Shown here piece by piece: positions 15,241 through 25,363 of a DNA stretch of 59,444 bases (position 1 is its first letter; every line of letters starts with the position of its first letter). Under the pieces are notes generated by a model. The model was not told where the DNA came from, did no database searches, and was given only the letters and a program-made list of their open reading frames with translations. Origin of the DNA: Paludibacteraceae bacterium (lineage in GTDB: Bacteria > Bacteroidota > Bacteroidia > Bacteroidales > Paludibacteraceae); assembly GCA_017387515.1 (NCBI GenBank), contig JAFOFC010000067.1, forward strand, positions 1 through 59,444, written 5' to 3'. The position numbers and the translations under genes are program-made.

Positions 15241-16389
15241 ATGAACGAAAACAAAGCATTACTGTATCAGTACAGTCAAGCGGCAGAAGTAATCAAGACT
15301 GCTATTCTGCAAAGCCAACATCAAACCATTGTAGGGATTAATCGCGCTCAATTAGCGTTATACTTTGGTATTGGCAAATACCTTTCTAACAAAACACGTA
15401 ACGCATCATGGGGAACCAACGCCCTACAATCCATTAGTACCACATTACGCAAAGATTTGCCAGGACTTAGAGGATTTTCAGCAAATAATTTGAAAAATAT
15501 GCGGAAATTTTATGAGAATTGGAGTATGCTTGATTCAAGTTCTACTTTGCACGCAAGTAATTCGACAATTGCAATTGTCGATATGGAAGACCTCATTAAC
15601 GAATCTGCCATTAATAATACATTGCACATTCATAATATTAATGAATTTCCTATTGAAGATTTCTTTAGAGTCCCATTTACACATCACATACGCATTATTG
15701 AAGGAGTAAAAGAATTAAAAGCACGCTATTATTATATCCACAAAACTTCAGAAGAATCTTTATCCGTAGAACAACTTATCACTTTTATTCAAACAAAAGA
15801 CCACAATCATAACAAAGGTATTCCAAGTAATTTTCCAAAAACTATAAGCAACGCAGCTATGGCAAGAAAAGCGGTAATGATGTTCAAAGATCAATACCTA
15901 TTGGACTACATTAATGTTGAGCAAATTGACGAACGCGATATAGAAGACATTGATGAACGCGTTGTAGAAAAACAAATTGTCAACAATGTAAAAAAGTTTA
16001 TTATGACATTTGGTCATGATTTTGCTTTTATAGGAAACCAATATCCTTTAGAAATTTATGGAGTAGAAAGCTTCCCCGACTTATTATTTTTTAACCGCGA
16101 ACTAAATGCTTTGGTAGTAATAGAACTAAAAACGGGCGATTTTAAAACATCCTATTTGGGACAATTAATGGGATATCTATCTATTTTAGACTCAAAAGTA
16201 AAAAAAGCACACGAAAACCCATCCATAGGCATTGTTTTATGCAAATCAGCCAATAAAGAGTACGTTGAGTTTATTATCCAAGATTATAACAAACCTATGG
16301 GTGTCGCTACTTATACAACATCTGCAGATATGCCAGAAAACTTACGCAATGCATTACCCGATATAGAAGAACTAAAAAAACTTTTATAA
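15241..16389 (+). CDS. DUF1016 / YhcG-like PDDEXK nuclease
   Basis: The 382-residue protein has the DUF1016 N-terminal domain (about 8-170: LYFGIGKYLSNKTR, GFSANNLKNMRKFYENW) and a C-terminal PDDEXK-type domain (about 225-360). The nuclease motif is visible as PDLLFFNRELNALVVIELKTG, giving Asp then Glu-x-Lys, followed by GQLMGYLSILD. Proteins of this family are predicted nucleases linked to mobile elements and restriction-like loci. The gene lies between 53-bp direct repeats and carries its own -7 element, so it looks recently inserted. The fold assignment is good; its target is unknown. Confidence 0.88.
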   Translation: MNENKALLYQYSQAAEVIKTAILQSQHQTIVGINRAQLALYFGIGKYLSNKTRNASWGTNALQSISTTLRKDLPGLRGFSANNLKNMRKFYENWSMLDSSSTLHASNSTIAIVDMEDLINESAINNTLHIHNINEFPIEDFFRVPFTHHIRIIEGVKELKARYYYIHKTSEESLSVEQLITFIQTKDHNHNKGIPSNFPKTISNAAMARKAVMMFKDQYLLDYINVEQIDERDIEDIDERVVEKQIVNNVKKFIMTFGHDFAFIGNQYPLEIYGVESFPDLLFFNRELNALVVIELKTGDFKTSYLGQLMGYLSILDSKVKKAHENPSIGIVLCKSANKEYVEFIIQDYNKPMGVATYTTSADMPENLRNALPDIEELKKLL

Positions 16390-16408
16390 CGATTCTGCTA
16401 TATCGCTA

Positions 16409-16461
16409 ACACCTCCCCCACTGCCACACGTTTTACACCGGCAACGTGGTAGAGATATAAA
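16409..16461 (+). repeat. Right copy of 53-bp direct repeat
   Basis: This copy matches 15097-15149 but is non-coding here and starts 20 nt after the nuclease stop. Its start differs slightly (CACCTCCCCCAC) and its end reads AGAGATATAA instead of AGAGGTGTAA. It is probably the original or duplicated end of the MBL gene. Confidence 0.88.
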
Positions 16462-16491
16462 AAAAATCCCCTTGCGTGGAACAAGGGGATT
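16461..16491 (-). terminator. Rho-independent terminator of the FISUMP-like gene
   Basis: On the minus strand AATCCCCTTG (16491-16482) pairs with CAAGGGGATT (16474-16465), followed by a T-run (plus-strand A's before 16466). Confidence 0.88.
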
Positions 16492-16508
16492 CGTACTCTA
16501 CAAAAGAA

Positions 16509-17444
16509 CTATATTTCTTTTACCAATCTTACCGATGCACCTAAATTACGCGGAGCTATACCAATACTAACATCACCTGCTTCAATGTGCAAATATTCTT
16601 TGCTTGTACCAGTATATCCGTCATCGTAAAAACTCCAATACATGCCTAGTTGTCCTGCAAAATTCACACTAGTACCTGCACGATTGCCTGCTGCAGGCAA
16701 AAACACAGCTCCACTTTCTGCTAAGTCAAACCATTGGCTATCATTAAACGATTGATAAGAGGCATAGTCAATTTTCTCAGAGCTTTCATATCCACCTGCT
16801 TTAAAAACTACACTTTCTGGGCACACCCATTCATCGGGCAATAAAACAAGACCATTAACACCACAAATTTGAGCAATACCTATTAATTGGTTTGCATTAG
16901 GTCGCATCGCTAAAAGATAATACCACTCTTCGTTCGTTAACGAACGCCACGTATAAGGAGCATCTGGACCAATTTTATTTACACCCCAATCTACCAAATT
17001 ATTGTAATCATTTTGATAATCCATACTCACATTGGTTGGCGCTGCACCTGTTCCATTGCCAAACAGATCAATCCAACCACTATAAGTAGAGCTAATGTTG
17101 ACATTATCATTTCCTATGTAGTCAAGTTGGCTAAAGGCAAAACGCCACTTGTTGTCGGCAGGGATGTATTGTAAATTACCCGATGAGAATTCTACTTGTT
17201 GGGTAGCAGAAACCGAAAATGGCATTGCGACAAAAACTTCTTGGCGAGTAATGGGTTCCTGATTATTGGGTTTATCTGGGTCGTTTGGATTATTAGGGCA
17301 ATTTGGATTTGTTGGCTCATCAGGACTTACAGGTGTTTCTGGTGTACTGGGACTATCAACCGGTGGTTGATTGGGTTCATTGTTTTCGCAAGCGGCAAAC
17401 AACAACGTCGTACAAAACAAGGTAAAGTAAAGTAATTTTTTCAT
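16509..17444 (-). CDS. FISUMP-like lipoprotein
   Basis: The 311-residue protein has a signal sequence ending in LFAAC (Cys19). A Pro/Asn/Asp linker of about 45 residues (PSTPETPVSPDEPTNP) follows, then a domain typical of Bacteroidales surface proteins: VEFSSGNLQYIPADNKWRFA, LDYIGNDN, YSGWIDLFGNG, EEWYYLL, FLPAAGNRAG, ASVRLV. These agree with the Fibrobacter succinogenes major paralogous domain, which is related to C-type lectin and formylglycine-enzyme folds. It is likely anchored in the outer membrane with the linker spacing the domain from the membrane. It stands alone, with its own terminator and a TATCTTTG -7 box at 17474-17467. Confidence 0.82.
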   Translation of the reverse strand: MKKLLYFTLFCTTLLFAACENNEPNQPPVDSPSTPETPVSPDEPTNPNCPNNPNDPDKPNNQEPITRQEVFVAMPFSVSATQQVEFSSGNLQYIPADNKWRFAFSQLDYIGNDNVNISSTYSGWIDLFGNGTGAAPTNVSMDYQNDYNNLVDWGVNKIGPDAPYTWRSLTNEEWYYLLAMRPNANQLIGIAQICGVNGLVLLPDEWVCPESVVFKAGGYESSEKIDYASYQSFNDSQWFDLAESGAVFLPAAGNRAGTSVNFAGQLGMYWSFYDDGYTGTSKEYLHIEAGDVSIGIAPRNLGASVRLVKEI

Positions 17445-17567
17445 ACGTTATTCATTAAATACAAAACAAAGATAAGCAAATATACCGAGATAATAAATAA
17501 AATTTCTCCATTCATCTTTTTTTCATTACCTTTACTCGGACTACGTCCTCGTGAAGATAAACGGCAC

Positions 17568-17690
17568 CTCGGCAAAAGCAAAATCTACGATTTTGTTCTT
17601 CAGTTAAAATGAAGGCATTGATAAGCAAGCTTCTCATGCCTTCATTTTAACTGATACAAAAAAGCGGTGCTTTTTTGCTTTTGCACTCGG
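17568..17690. repeat. Nested long inverted repeats upstream of the ABC-F gene
   Basis: A perfect 18-bp inverted repeat, CAGTTAAAATGAAGGCAT (17601-17618) with its complement at 17636-17653, is flanked by a second pair, GCAAAAGCAAAA (17572-17583) and TTTTGCTTTTGC (17674-17685). The outer right arm overlaps the -33 element of the next promoter. Confidence 0.9.
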
Positions 17691-17705
17691 TTTGTATTAT
17701 CTTTG
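17674..17705 (+). promoter_or_regulatory. Promoter of the ABC-F gene
   Basis: TTTG (17674-17677), a 20-nt spacer and TATCTTTG (17698-17705) match the Bacteroidota consensus. The -33 element is inside the right arm of an inverted repeat. Confidence 0.82.
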
Positions 17706-17733
17706 CAGTTCATATCAAAAAATCCACTCATAA

Positions 17734-19355
<1,622 letters not shown>

Positions 19356-19356
<1 letters not shown>

Positions 19357-19397
19357 TTAGGAGTTAGGAGTTAGAAGTTAGAAGTTAGAAGTTAGAA
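19356..19397 (+). repeat. Tandem 7-bp array (GTTAGGA/GTTAGAA, six units)
   Basis: Two GTTAGGA and four GTTAGAA units start at the last base of the ABC-F stop codon. Related 7-bp arrays lie at 24475, 46560 and inside the MBL gene. Confidence 0.9.
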
Positions 19398-19404
19398 TAT
19401 TCTC

Positions 19405-19950
19405 TCACTTAATCGAATACTCACAACCGCAATACTGTTGGTTATAAAACTTATTTTCGGCGAGAAGAATGCGCCTGCGATCCTGCAGGCCATCTTTTCG
19501 CCAATTTTTTGCCCAAAACTCAACACCACTTACCTGCGATGTAGCCCATTTGCCCGCCTCTTCTATTTGGGTTAAACTTTTCCAGCGCGATGAGGCCAAC
19601 GTGGTAGCTATAACGGGAATTTGTAAACGCTCAGCCTCTTTTGCCGTGGCCAACAAGCGCATTTTAAAACACGCCAAGCAACGCTTACCCCGCTCGGGTT
19701 CCAACTCCATGCCTGCCACTTGTTTTAGCCAATCCTGGTGCCTATAATCATCGTCTATAATAGGTAGGTTTAATTGCTCAGCATACCTCAACAACTCCTC
19801 TTTTCTAATAAGGTATTCCTTTTCTGGGTAGATATTGGGATTATAAAAATACAACGTAATGTTGTAATTATTTTGTAATAACCACTCTATAATAGCCGAT
19901 GCGCAAGGCGCGCAACAACAGTGTAGAAGAACGTTTTTAGAATCAGACAT
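19405..19950 (-). CDS. queH: Epoxyqueuosine reductase QueH
   Basis: The 181-residue protein matches the DUF208/QueH family, which reduces epoxyqueuosine to queuosine in tRNA and replaces QueG. The cysteines expected for the Fe-S cluster and metal are visible: HCCCAPCAS near the start, GKRCLACFKMRL in the middle, and YCGCEYS at the end. The start MSDSKNVLLHCC at 19950 was chosen; the longer frame to 20037 adds 29 hydrophobic residues not seen in the family. The gene is convergent with the ABC-F gene and divergent from the thioesterase. No other queuosine genes are in the window. Confidence 0.9.
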   Translation of the reverse strand: MSDSKNVLLHCCCAPCASAIIEWLLQNNYNITLYFYNPNIYPEKEYLIRKEELLRYAEQLNLPIIDDDYRHQDWLKQVAGMELEPERGKRCLACFKMRLLATAKEAERLQIPVIATTLASSRWKSLTQIEEAGKWATSQVSGVEFWAKNWRKDGLQDRRRILLAENKFYNQQYCGCEYSIK

Positions 19951-20042
19951 GTGTTTTTTTAGGTTAATTAACGCACAAAAATAACACTTTTGCACAATAA
20001 ATAAATAGATTCGCACGTTTGCAAAATAAAAAAACAAACGCC

Positions 20043-20525
20043 ATGAAACGTAAAATTATCAATCCATACACCACCCCCGTATTTCAAGAAAAAGGATACA
20101 ATTGCTTTGCCTGCGCCCCACACAACCCCATAGGTTTACACCTAGAGTTTTATGAAGAAGGCGACGAAATCACCTGCACATGGACTCCTACACAACACTT
20201 TCAGGGCTGGTTAGACACCCTACACGGCGGCATTCAAGCTACACTGATAGACGAAACTTGCGGCTGGTTAATATCGCGCAAACGCCAATTGGCAGGCATG
20301 ACTACCCAACTAAACGTAAAATACAAAAAGCCCGTACCCATTGACGGAACACCCGTAGAAATACGTGCTAGCATTCGCGAAATTAAACGCAACTTTGTAC
20401 TTATCGACTGCAACCTATACCACAACGGCGAACTTTGCTCGGCAGCCGATGTTACGTTCTTTTGCTTCTCTAAAGAAAAATCAGAAAAAGACTTTTACTT
20501 TATTCCTTTTGAAGTAGAGGAGTAA
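20043..20525 (+). CDS. Hotdog-fold thioesterase, PaaI-like
   Basis: The 160-residue protein is a single hotdog domain of the PaaI/4HBT group: NCFACAPHNPIGLHLEF at the front and GWLDTLHGGIQATLIDE over the central helix. Such enzymes hydrolyse acyl-CoA or acyl-ACP thioesters. The substrate cannot be read from sequence. Start ATG 20043 (MKRKIINPYT) is preferred over 20019, which adds a short lysine-rich extension. It is followed by a perfect hairpin that abuts the next start codon. Confidence 0.82.
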   Translation: MKRKIINPYTTPVFQEKGYNCFACAPHNPIGLHLEFYEEGDEITCTWTPTQHFQGWLDTLHGGIQATLIDETCGWLISRKRQLAGMTTQLNVKYKKPVPIDGTPVEIRASIREIKRNFVLIDCNLYHNGELCSAADVTFFCFSKEKSEKDFYFIPFEVEE

Positions 20526-20538
20526 TTTTTCTCCTTTA

Positions 20539-20574
20539 TTTTTTATAATTTTGCGCAAGCAAAATTATAAAAAA
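20539..20574 (+). promoter_or_regulatory. 16-bp hairpin with GCAA tetraloop touching the start codon
   Basis: TTTTTTATAATTTTGC (20539-20554) pairs perfectly with 20559-20574. The loop is GCAA, a stable GNRA tetraloop. The last paired base is the A of the ATG at 20574, so the leader of the aminotransferase mRNA would be closed. TAATTTTG at 20546-20553 inside the left arm also fits the -7 consensus. Confidence 0.7.
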
Positions 20575-21719
20575 TGAACCCATTAGTAGACAAGATGACG
20601 TCCTTCATTGTAATGGACGTCCTAGAAAGAGCCAACGAGCTACAACGCCAAGGCGTTGACATCATACACTTAGAAGTAGGCGAACCCGATTTTGACGTAC
20701 CAGCCTGCGTTACCGACGCCGTAGTAGATGCGTACAAAAACCACCAAACCCACTACACACACTCGTTAGGCGACCCCGAATTACGCCAAGAAATAGCCAA
20801 CCTATACAAGCGCGAATACGGCGTAAACGTTAGCCCCGACCAAATTTTGGTAACATCAGGCTCGTCGCCCGCCATTTTGCTAACCATGTTGCTACTATGC
20901 AACCCACAATCAGAAGTTATTCTATCCAACCCCGGCTACGCTTGCTACAAAAACTTTGTACTAGGCGCACAAGCCACCCCCGTTTTTGTTCCACTTAATG
21001 CACAAAACGGTTTCCAATACAAGGTAGAAGACATCAAAAACAAAATAACCCCCAACACCGCGGCTATTTTTATCAACTCGCCCATGAACCCCACCGGCAC
21101 CGTGTTGCAACCCGAATTTATGCAACAAGTAGCCCAATTGGGCGTACCCGTTATATCCGATGAAATTTACCACGGTTTGGTATACGAAAGCAAAGCCCAC
21201 TCTATTTTAGAATACACCGACAATGCGTTTGTACTAAACGGATTTAGCAAACGCTTTGCCATGACAGGTTTGCGTTTGGGCTACCTAATTGCCCCAAAAC
21301 AATACATACCAGCCCTACAAAAACTGGCCCAAAACTTTTTAATTTGCGCCTCTAGCACTGCCCAAAAAGCAGGCATTGCCGCCCTTCGCGACACCTCCGA
21401 CTACGGAAAAATTATGTTCGACACCTACAACGAGCGACGCTTGTACCTACTAAAACGCCTACGCAACATGGGCTTTACCATCCCTGTAGACCCACAAGGC
21501 GCCTTTTATGTATTTGTAGATGCCTCTAAATACACCAACAACTCACTTCAATTTGCATTTGATGTACTAGAAAAAGCCCACGTAGGCATCACCCCAGGGG
21601 TGGATTTTGGCACTGGCGGCGAAGGATTTGTTCGCTTCTCGTATGCCAACTCGCTAGAAAACATCAAAGAAGGCATGGACCGACTAGAAAAGTATTTGCA
21701 GTCGCTGCGCGATGACTAA
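20574..21719 (+). CDS. Class I/II aminotransferase, PLP-dependent
   Basis: The 381-residue fold-type I aminotransferase has LEVGEPDFDVP at the substrate end, THYTHSLGDPELRQEIA, the Asn of NSPMNPTGT, the Asp/Tyr of VISDEIYHGLVY, and the PLP lysine in NGFSKRFAMTGLRLGY. The arginine for the substrate carboxylate is in FVRFSYA. It belongs to the aspartate/aromatic family. Which amino acid it uses is not clear; it has no biosynthetic neighbours. The start sits at the base of a strong hairpin. Codons are C-rich like the other core genes. Confidence 0.9.
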   Translation: MNPLVDKMTSFIVMDVLERANELQRQGVDIIHLEVGEPDFDVPACVTDAVVDAYKNHQTHYTHSLGDPELRQEIANLYKREYGVNVSPDQILVTSGSSPAILLTMLLLCNPQSEVILSNPGYACYKNFVLGAQATPVFVPLNAQNGFQYKVEDIKNKITPNTAAIFINSPMNPTGTVLQPEFMQQVAQLGVPVISDEIYHGLVYESKAHSILEYTDNAFVLNGFSKRFAMTGLRLGYLIAPKQYIPALQKLAQNFLICASSTAQKAGIAALRDTSDYGKIMFDTYNERRLYLLKRLRNMGFTIPVDPQGAFYVFVDASKYTNNSLQFAFDVLEKAHVGITPGVDFGTGGEGFVRFSYANSLENIKEGMDRLEKYLQSLRDD

Positions 21720-21731
21720 TCGACTAATCGG

Positions 21732-21800
21732 TGAAAGTTTGTGCAAGCCGAGAGCAGAGTCAAACTTGTTTGAACTATGCCGAGGCGCCGCCAAACTTCA
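21732..21800 (+). repeat. Two-stem hairpin repeat, copy E1
   Basis: Outer arms are TGAAAGTTTG (21732-21741) and CAAACTTCA (21792-21800). The inner stem is TCAAAC-TT-GTTTGA. The core blocks GCAAGCCGAGAGCAGAG and TATGCCGAGGCGCCGC lie between them. Confidence 0.85.
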
Positions 21801-21819
21801 TGAGGGCGAAGCCCGAATA

Positions 21820-21960
21820 ATCGACTAATCGTTGAATCGTTAAATCGTTAAATCGTTAAATCGCAAATCAACAAATCCACGATTCATCGTGAGCGAAGCG
21901 AACAAATAAACAATTCATTTTCGCGCAGCGAACTAAACGACTAAACGCCTAAACAACTAA
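21820..21960 (+). repeat. Short-unit tandem arrays in the spacer before pheT
   Basis: ATCGTTGA then three ATCGTTAA units run from about 21828 to 21859. Further on are GAGCGAAGCGAAC and CGACTAAA-type units. With copy E1 they fill the spacer 21720-22024; only the promoter near 21996 is obviously functional. Confidence 0.85.
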
Positions 21961-21995
21961 ACAACTAAATATTTTCACTTTTCAAGATAAAATTG

Positions 21996-22003
21996 TAAAT
22001 TTG
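21996..22003 (+). promoter_or_regulatory. -7 element of pheT
   Basis: TAAATTTG fits TAnnTTTG and lies 22 nt before the start. The -33 position is T-rich (TTTTC near 21972) but not exact. Confidence 0.6.
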
Positions 22004-22024
22004 TGGGCTAAAAATTAGAAGATT

Positions 22025-24469
22025 ATGAATATATCGTATAATTGGCTAAAAAACTACATCAATTTAACCCTATCGCCCGAAGAAACGGCAAAAAAATTAA
22101 CCTCATTGGGCCTAGAAGTAGGCACCACAGAAACCGTTCAAAGCATTAAAGGCGGATTAGAAGGATTGGTAGTAGCCAAAGTTCTTACCTGCGAAGATCA
22201 CCCCAATTCAGACCACCTACACATTACTACCGTAGATGCCGGAAACGGCGAACCCTTACAAGTAGTGTGCGGTGCAGCCAACTGCCGCGCTGGACTAACC
22301 ACTATTTTGGCTACCGTTGGCACCAAATTGTACAGTGGCGAAGAATCGTTCACCATCAAAAAATCAAAAATCAGAGGCGTTGAATCATTTGGCATGCTTT
22401 GCGCCGAAGACGAAATTGGCATTGGTACATCGCACGATGGTATTATAGAACTACCCGAAGATGCCGTTATTGGTACGCCTGCCAAAGAATACTACCACAT
22501 AGAAGATGATACCCTTATTGAGGTAGACATTACTCCAAACCGCAGCGATGCCATTTCGCACTACGGCGTAGCCCGCGATTTAGCAGCAGGTTTGGGCATA
22601 GAGGTAACCAAACCCTCGGTAGAGGCGTTCAAAGTAGACAACAACGATTATGTAGTAAACGTAACCGTTCAAAACAGCGAAGCTTGTCCTCGTTACTCGG
22701 GCGTTACCATCAACAACGTAAAAGTAACTGAATCGCCCGATTGGTTAAAAAACAAACTTACCACCATTGGTTTGCGCCCTATCAACAACGTAGTAGACGT
22801 AACCAACTTTATTTTGCACGAATTAGGCCAACCTCTTCATGCTTTTGATGGCGATAAAATTAAAGGCAACCACATCATCGTTCAAAACCTAGCAGACGAA
22901 ACCCCATTTACTACCCTAGACGGTGTAGAACGCAAACTTTCGGCCAACGATTTGATGATTTGCAACGAAGAAGAAGGCATGTGTATTGCAGGCGTCTTTG
23001 GCGGTTTAGATTCGGGTGTAACCGAAAGCACCACCAAAGTTTTCATCGAAAGTGCTTACTTTAACCCCGTTTCGGTGCGCAAAACCGCTCGCCGTCATGG
23101 TTTAAATACCGACGCATCGTTCCGTTACGAACGTGGATGCGACCCCAACATTACCTTGTACGCCCTTAAACGTGCTGCTTTGTTAATTCAAGAAGTAGCC
23201 GGCGGACAAGTATCGATGGATATTGTAGACATCTACCCCAACCCCATCGAAGATTTCAAGGTACAATTATCGTACGCAAAAGTAAATAGCCTAATTGGCA
23301 AAGAGCTAAGCAAAGAAACCGTTAAAGGTATTTTAGCTGGTTTAGAAATTAAGATTGAAAACGAAACCGACACCGAATTGAGTTTGTTGGTTCCTCCCTA
23401 TCGTACCGATGTACGCCGCGATGTAGACGTTATTGAAGACATTTTGCGTATTTACGGTTACAACAACATCCAACCAGGCACATCGTTGCAATCGGCCATT
23501 AGCTACGTAAACAAACCCGATAGCACCACTTTGCAAAACAAGGTATCCGACCACTTGTCGGGTGCAGGCTTTAACGAGATTTTAAACAACTCGCTAACCC
23601 GCATCTCTTACTACACCAACCTAAGCAGCTACCCTGTAGAACAAGCGGTTAAAATTATGAACCCATTGGGTGCCGAGTTAAGCGTAATGCGTCAAACTTT
23701 GCTATTTGGCGGTTTAGAAAGCATTGCACGCAACCGCAACCACCGTCAAAACAACCTTAAATTTTACGAATTTGGTGCTTGCTACCACTACAACGCTAGC
23801 AAAAAGACCGAAGAAAAACCTCTAGCAGCCTACAGCGAAGAAACACACCTAGGCATTTGGATGTGTGGCAACAACAGCGACATTAGCTGGACCGACGGCG
23901 AACGCAAGCTAACCTTCTTTGACCTTAAGGCACACGTTATAAACTGTTTAACACGCATTGGCATTGCCCCTGCAAGCTACGTAGTAGTTCCTTTTGAAAG
24001 CGACATTTACAGCCAAGCTATTGCCTTACAAACCCGTGGCGGCAAAGTAATAGCACAATTAGGCATTGTAAGCAAGGCACAGCTAAAAGCATTCGACATT
24101 GATACCGATGTGTTCTATGCCGACATCAACTGGCCTGTAGTTCTTAAACAACTAAAAAACAGCAAAGTAACCTATCGCGAAATTTCTAAATACCCAGAAG
24201 TTAAACGCGACTTGGCCCTATTGCTAGACAAAACCATTACCTTCCAACAAATTGAAGACATTGCCTTTGAGGTAGAGAAAAAGATCCTTAAAAAAGTGGT
24301 ATTGTTCGACGTTTACGAAGGCAAAAACCTAGAGCCAGGCAAAATATCGTACGCTGTTAACTTTACCTTACAAGACACCGAAAAAACCTTGCAAGACAAA
24401 CAAATTGACAACGTAATGCAACGCCTTATTAAAGCATTCCAAGACAAATTGGGCGCAACGATAAGATAA
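22025..24469 (+). CDS. pheT: Phenylalanine--tRNA ligase beta subunit
   Basis: The 814-residue protein is full length. Residues of about 1-200 hold the N-terminal and tRNA-binding OB domain (GGLEGLVVAKVLTCEDHPNSDHL, CGAANCRAGL). B3/B4 editing (LHELGQPLHAFDGDKI, GVFGGLDSGVT), B5 (VKLSYAK-like, PPYRTDV) and the catalytic-like domain (MNPLGAELSVMRQTL) follow. The ferredoxin-fold anticodon-binding domain ends the protein (EISKYPEVKRDLALLLD, FTLQDTEKTLQDKQID). It pairs with PheS, which is not in the window, so the two genes are unlinked here. It carries its own promoter in a repeat-filled spacer. Confidence 0.97.
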   Translation: MNISYNWLKNYINLTLSPEETAKKLTSLGLEVGTTETVQSIKGGLEGLVVAKVLTCEDHPNSDHLHITTVDAGNGEPLQVVCGAANCRAGLTTILATVGTKLYSGEESFTIKKSKIRGVESFGMLCAEDEIGIGTSHDGIIELPEDAVIGTPAKEYYHIEDDTLIEVDITPNRSDAISHYGVARDLAAGLGIEVTKPSVEAFKVDNNDYVVNVTVQNSEACPRYSGVTINNVKVTESPDWLKNKLTTIGLRPINNVVDVTNFILHELGQPLHAFDGDKIKGNHIIVQNLADETPFTTLDGVERKLSANDLMICNEEEGMCIAGVFGGLDSGVTESTTKVFIESAYFNPVSVRKTARRHGLNTDASFRYERGCDPNITLYALKRAALLIQEVAGGQVSMDIVDIYPNPIEDFKVQLSYAKVNSLIGKELSKETVKGILAGLEIKIENETDTELSLLVPPYRTDVRRDVDVIEDILRIYGYNNIQPGTSLQSAISYVNKPDSTTLQNKVSDHLSGAGFNEILNNSLTRISYYTNLSSYPVEQAVKIMNPLGAELSVMRQTLLFGGLESIARNRNHRQNNLKFYEFGACYHYNASKKTEEKPLAAYSEETHLGIWMCGNNSDISWTDGERKLTFFDLKAHVINCLTRIGIAPASYVVVPFESDIYSQAIALQTRGGKVIAQLGIVSKAQLKAFDIDTDVFYADINWPVVLKQLKNSKVTYREISKYPEVKRDLALLLDKTITFQQIEDIAFEVEKKILKKVVLFDVYEGKNLEPGKISYAVNFTLQDTEKTLQDKQIDNVMQRLIKAFQDKLGATIR

Positions 24470-24474
24470 GAGTG

Positions 24475-24534
24475 AGGAGTTAGGAATTAGGAGTTAGGAG
24501 TTAATTCCTAAGCGACTAAACAACTAAACGACTA
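24475..24534 (+). repeat. Tandem arrays between pheT and yebC
   Basis: GGAGTTA units from 24475 to about 24505 are followed by CGACTAAA-like units to 24534. They begin immediately after pheT. Confidence 0.85.
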
Positions 24535-24612
24535 AAGTTGCGATTAAGCGAGTGCAGAAGCAAAGTTTACTTTGATTATGCCGAGCGTGAGCAACTTCAT
24601 GAGCGAAGCGAA
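24535..24612 (+). repeat. Two-stem hairpin repeat, copy E2
   Basis: Outer arms are AAGTTGC (24535-24541) and GCAACTT (24591-24597). The inner stem is CAAAG-TTTA-CTTTG. The blocks GCGAGTGCAGAAG and TTATGCCGAG and the tail CATGAGCGAAGCGAAC are conserved. Confidence 0.85.
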
Positions 24613-24636
24613 CTAAACAACTAAACATAAAAAAAT

Positions 24637-25356
24637 ATGGGAAGAGCATTTGAATACCGCAAAGCCACTAAAATGAAACGTTGGGGCAACATGGCCCGCG
24701 TTTTTACCAAACTAGGCAAACAAATTACCATTGCTGTACGCGAAGCCGGCAGCGATCCTAACGGCAACCCACGTTTGCGCATGTTGATGCAACAAGCTAA
24801 AAAAGAAAACATGCCCAAAGAAAACGTAGAACGTGCCATTAAAAAAGCATTCTCTAAAGACGAAGGCAATTACAAAGAAATTAACTACGAAGGATACGGT
24901 CCTCACGGCATCGCCATCTTTGTAGAAACCGCTACCGACAACAACATGCGTACCGTAGCCAACGTACGTAGCTACTTTACCAAAGCAGGTGGTTCGTTAG
25001 GCACCAGTGGTTGCTTGCAATTCTTGTTCGACCATAAATGCGTGTTCTCTATTGTTCCTAAAGAAGGCGTAGAACTAGAAGAACTAGAACTAGAATTAAT
25101 TGACTTTGGCGTAGAAGAATTGGAACAAGACGAAGAAGGCAACATTGTATTCTACGGCGATTTCCAATCGTATTCGGCTATCCAAAAATACTTAGAAGAC
25201 AATGGTTTCGACATCAACAGTGCCGAATTTGAACGCGTTCCTAACGATTACAAAACCGTAACCGAAGAACAACGTGCTTCTATTCAAAAATTGTTGGATC
25301 GTATTGAAGAAGACGAAGACGTACAAAACGTTTACCACAACATGGCTGCAGAATAA
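24637..25356 (+). CDS. yebC: YebC/PmpR family protein
   Basis: The 239-residue protein has the YebC opening MGRAFEYRKATKMKRWGNMA, the conserved FTKLGKQITIAVREAG and RLRMLMQQAKKENMP, and the acidic middle domain (NYEGYGPHGIAIFVETATDN, FTKAGGSLGTSG). YebC proteins are described as DNA-binding regulators and, more recently, as translation factors that help at proline-rich stalls. Length is normal. Its spacer is all repeats with no obvious promoter, so it may be read from pheT. Confidence 0.92.
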   Translation: MGRAFEYRKATKMKRWGNMARVFTKLGKQITIAVREAGSDPNGNPRLRMLMQQAKKENMPKENVERAIKKAFSKDEGNYKEINYEGYGPHGIAIFVETATDNNMRTVANVRSYFTKAGGSLGTSGCLQFLFDHKCVFSIVPKEGVELEELELELIDFGVEELEQDEEGNIVFYGDFQSYSAIQKYLEDNGFDINSAEFERVPNDYKTVTEEQRASIQKLLDRIEEDEDVQNVYHNMAAE

Positions 25357-25363
25357 TTAGCCA

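Noticed and set aside
15097..16461. Integron attC-type cassette around the DUF1016 gene
   Set aside because: No paired GTTRRRY and RYYYAAC core sites are visible and no integron integrase is in the window.
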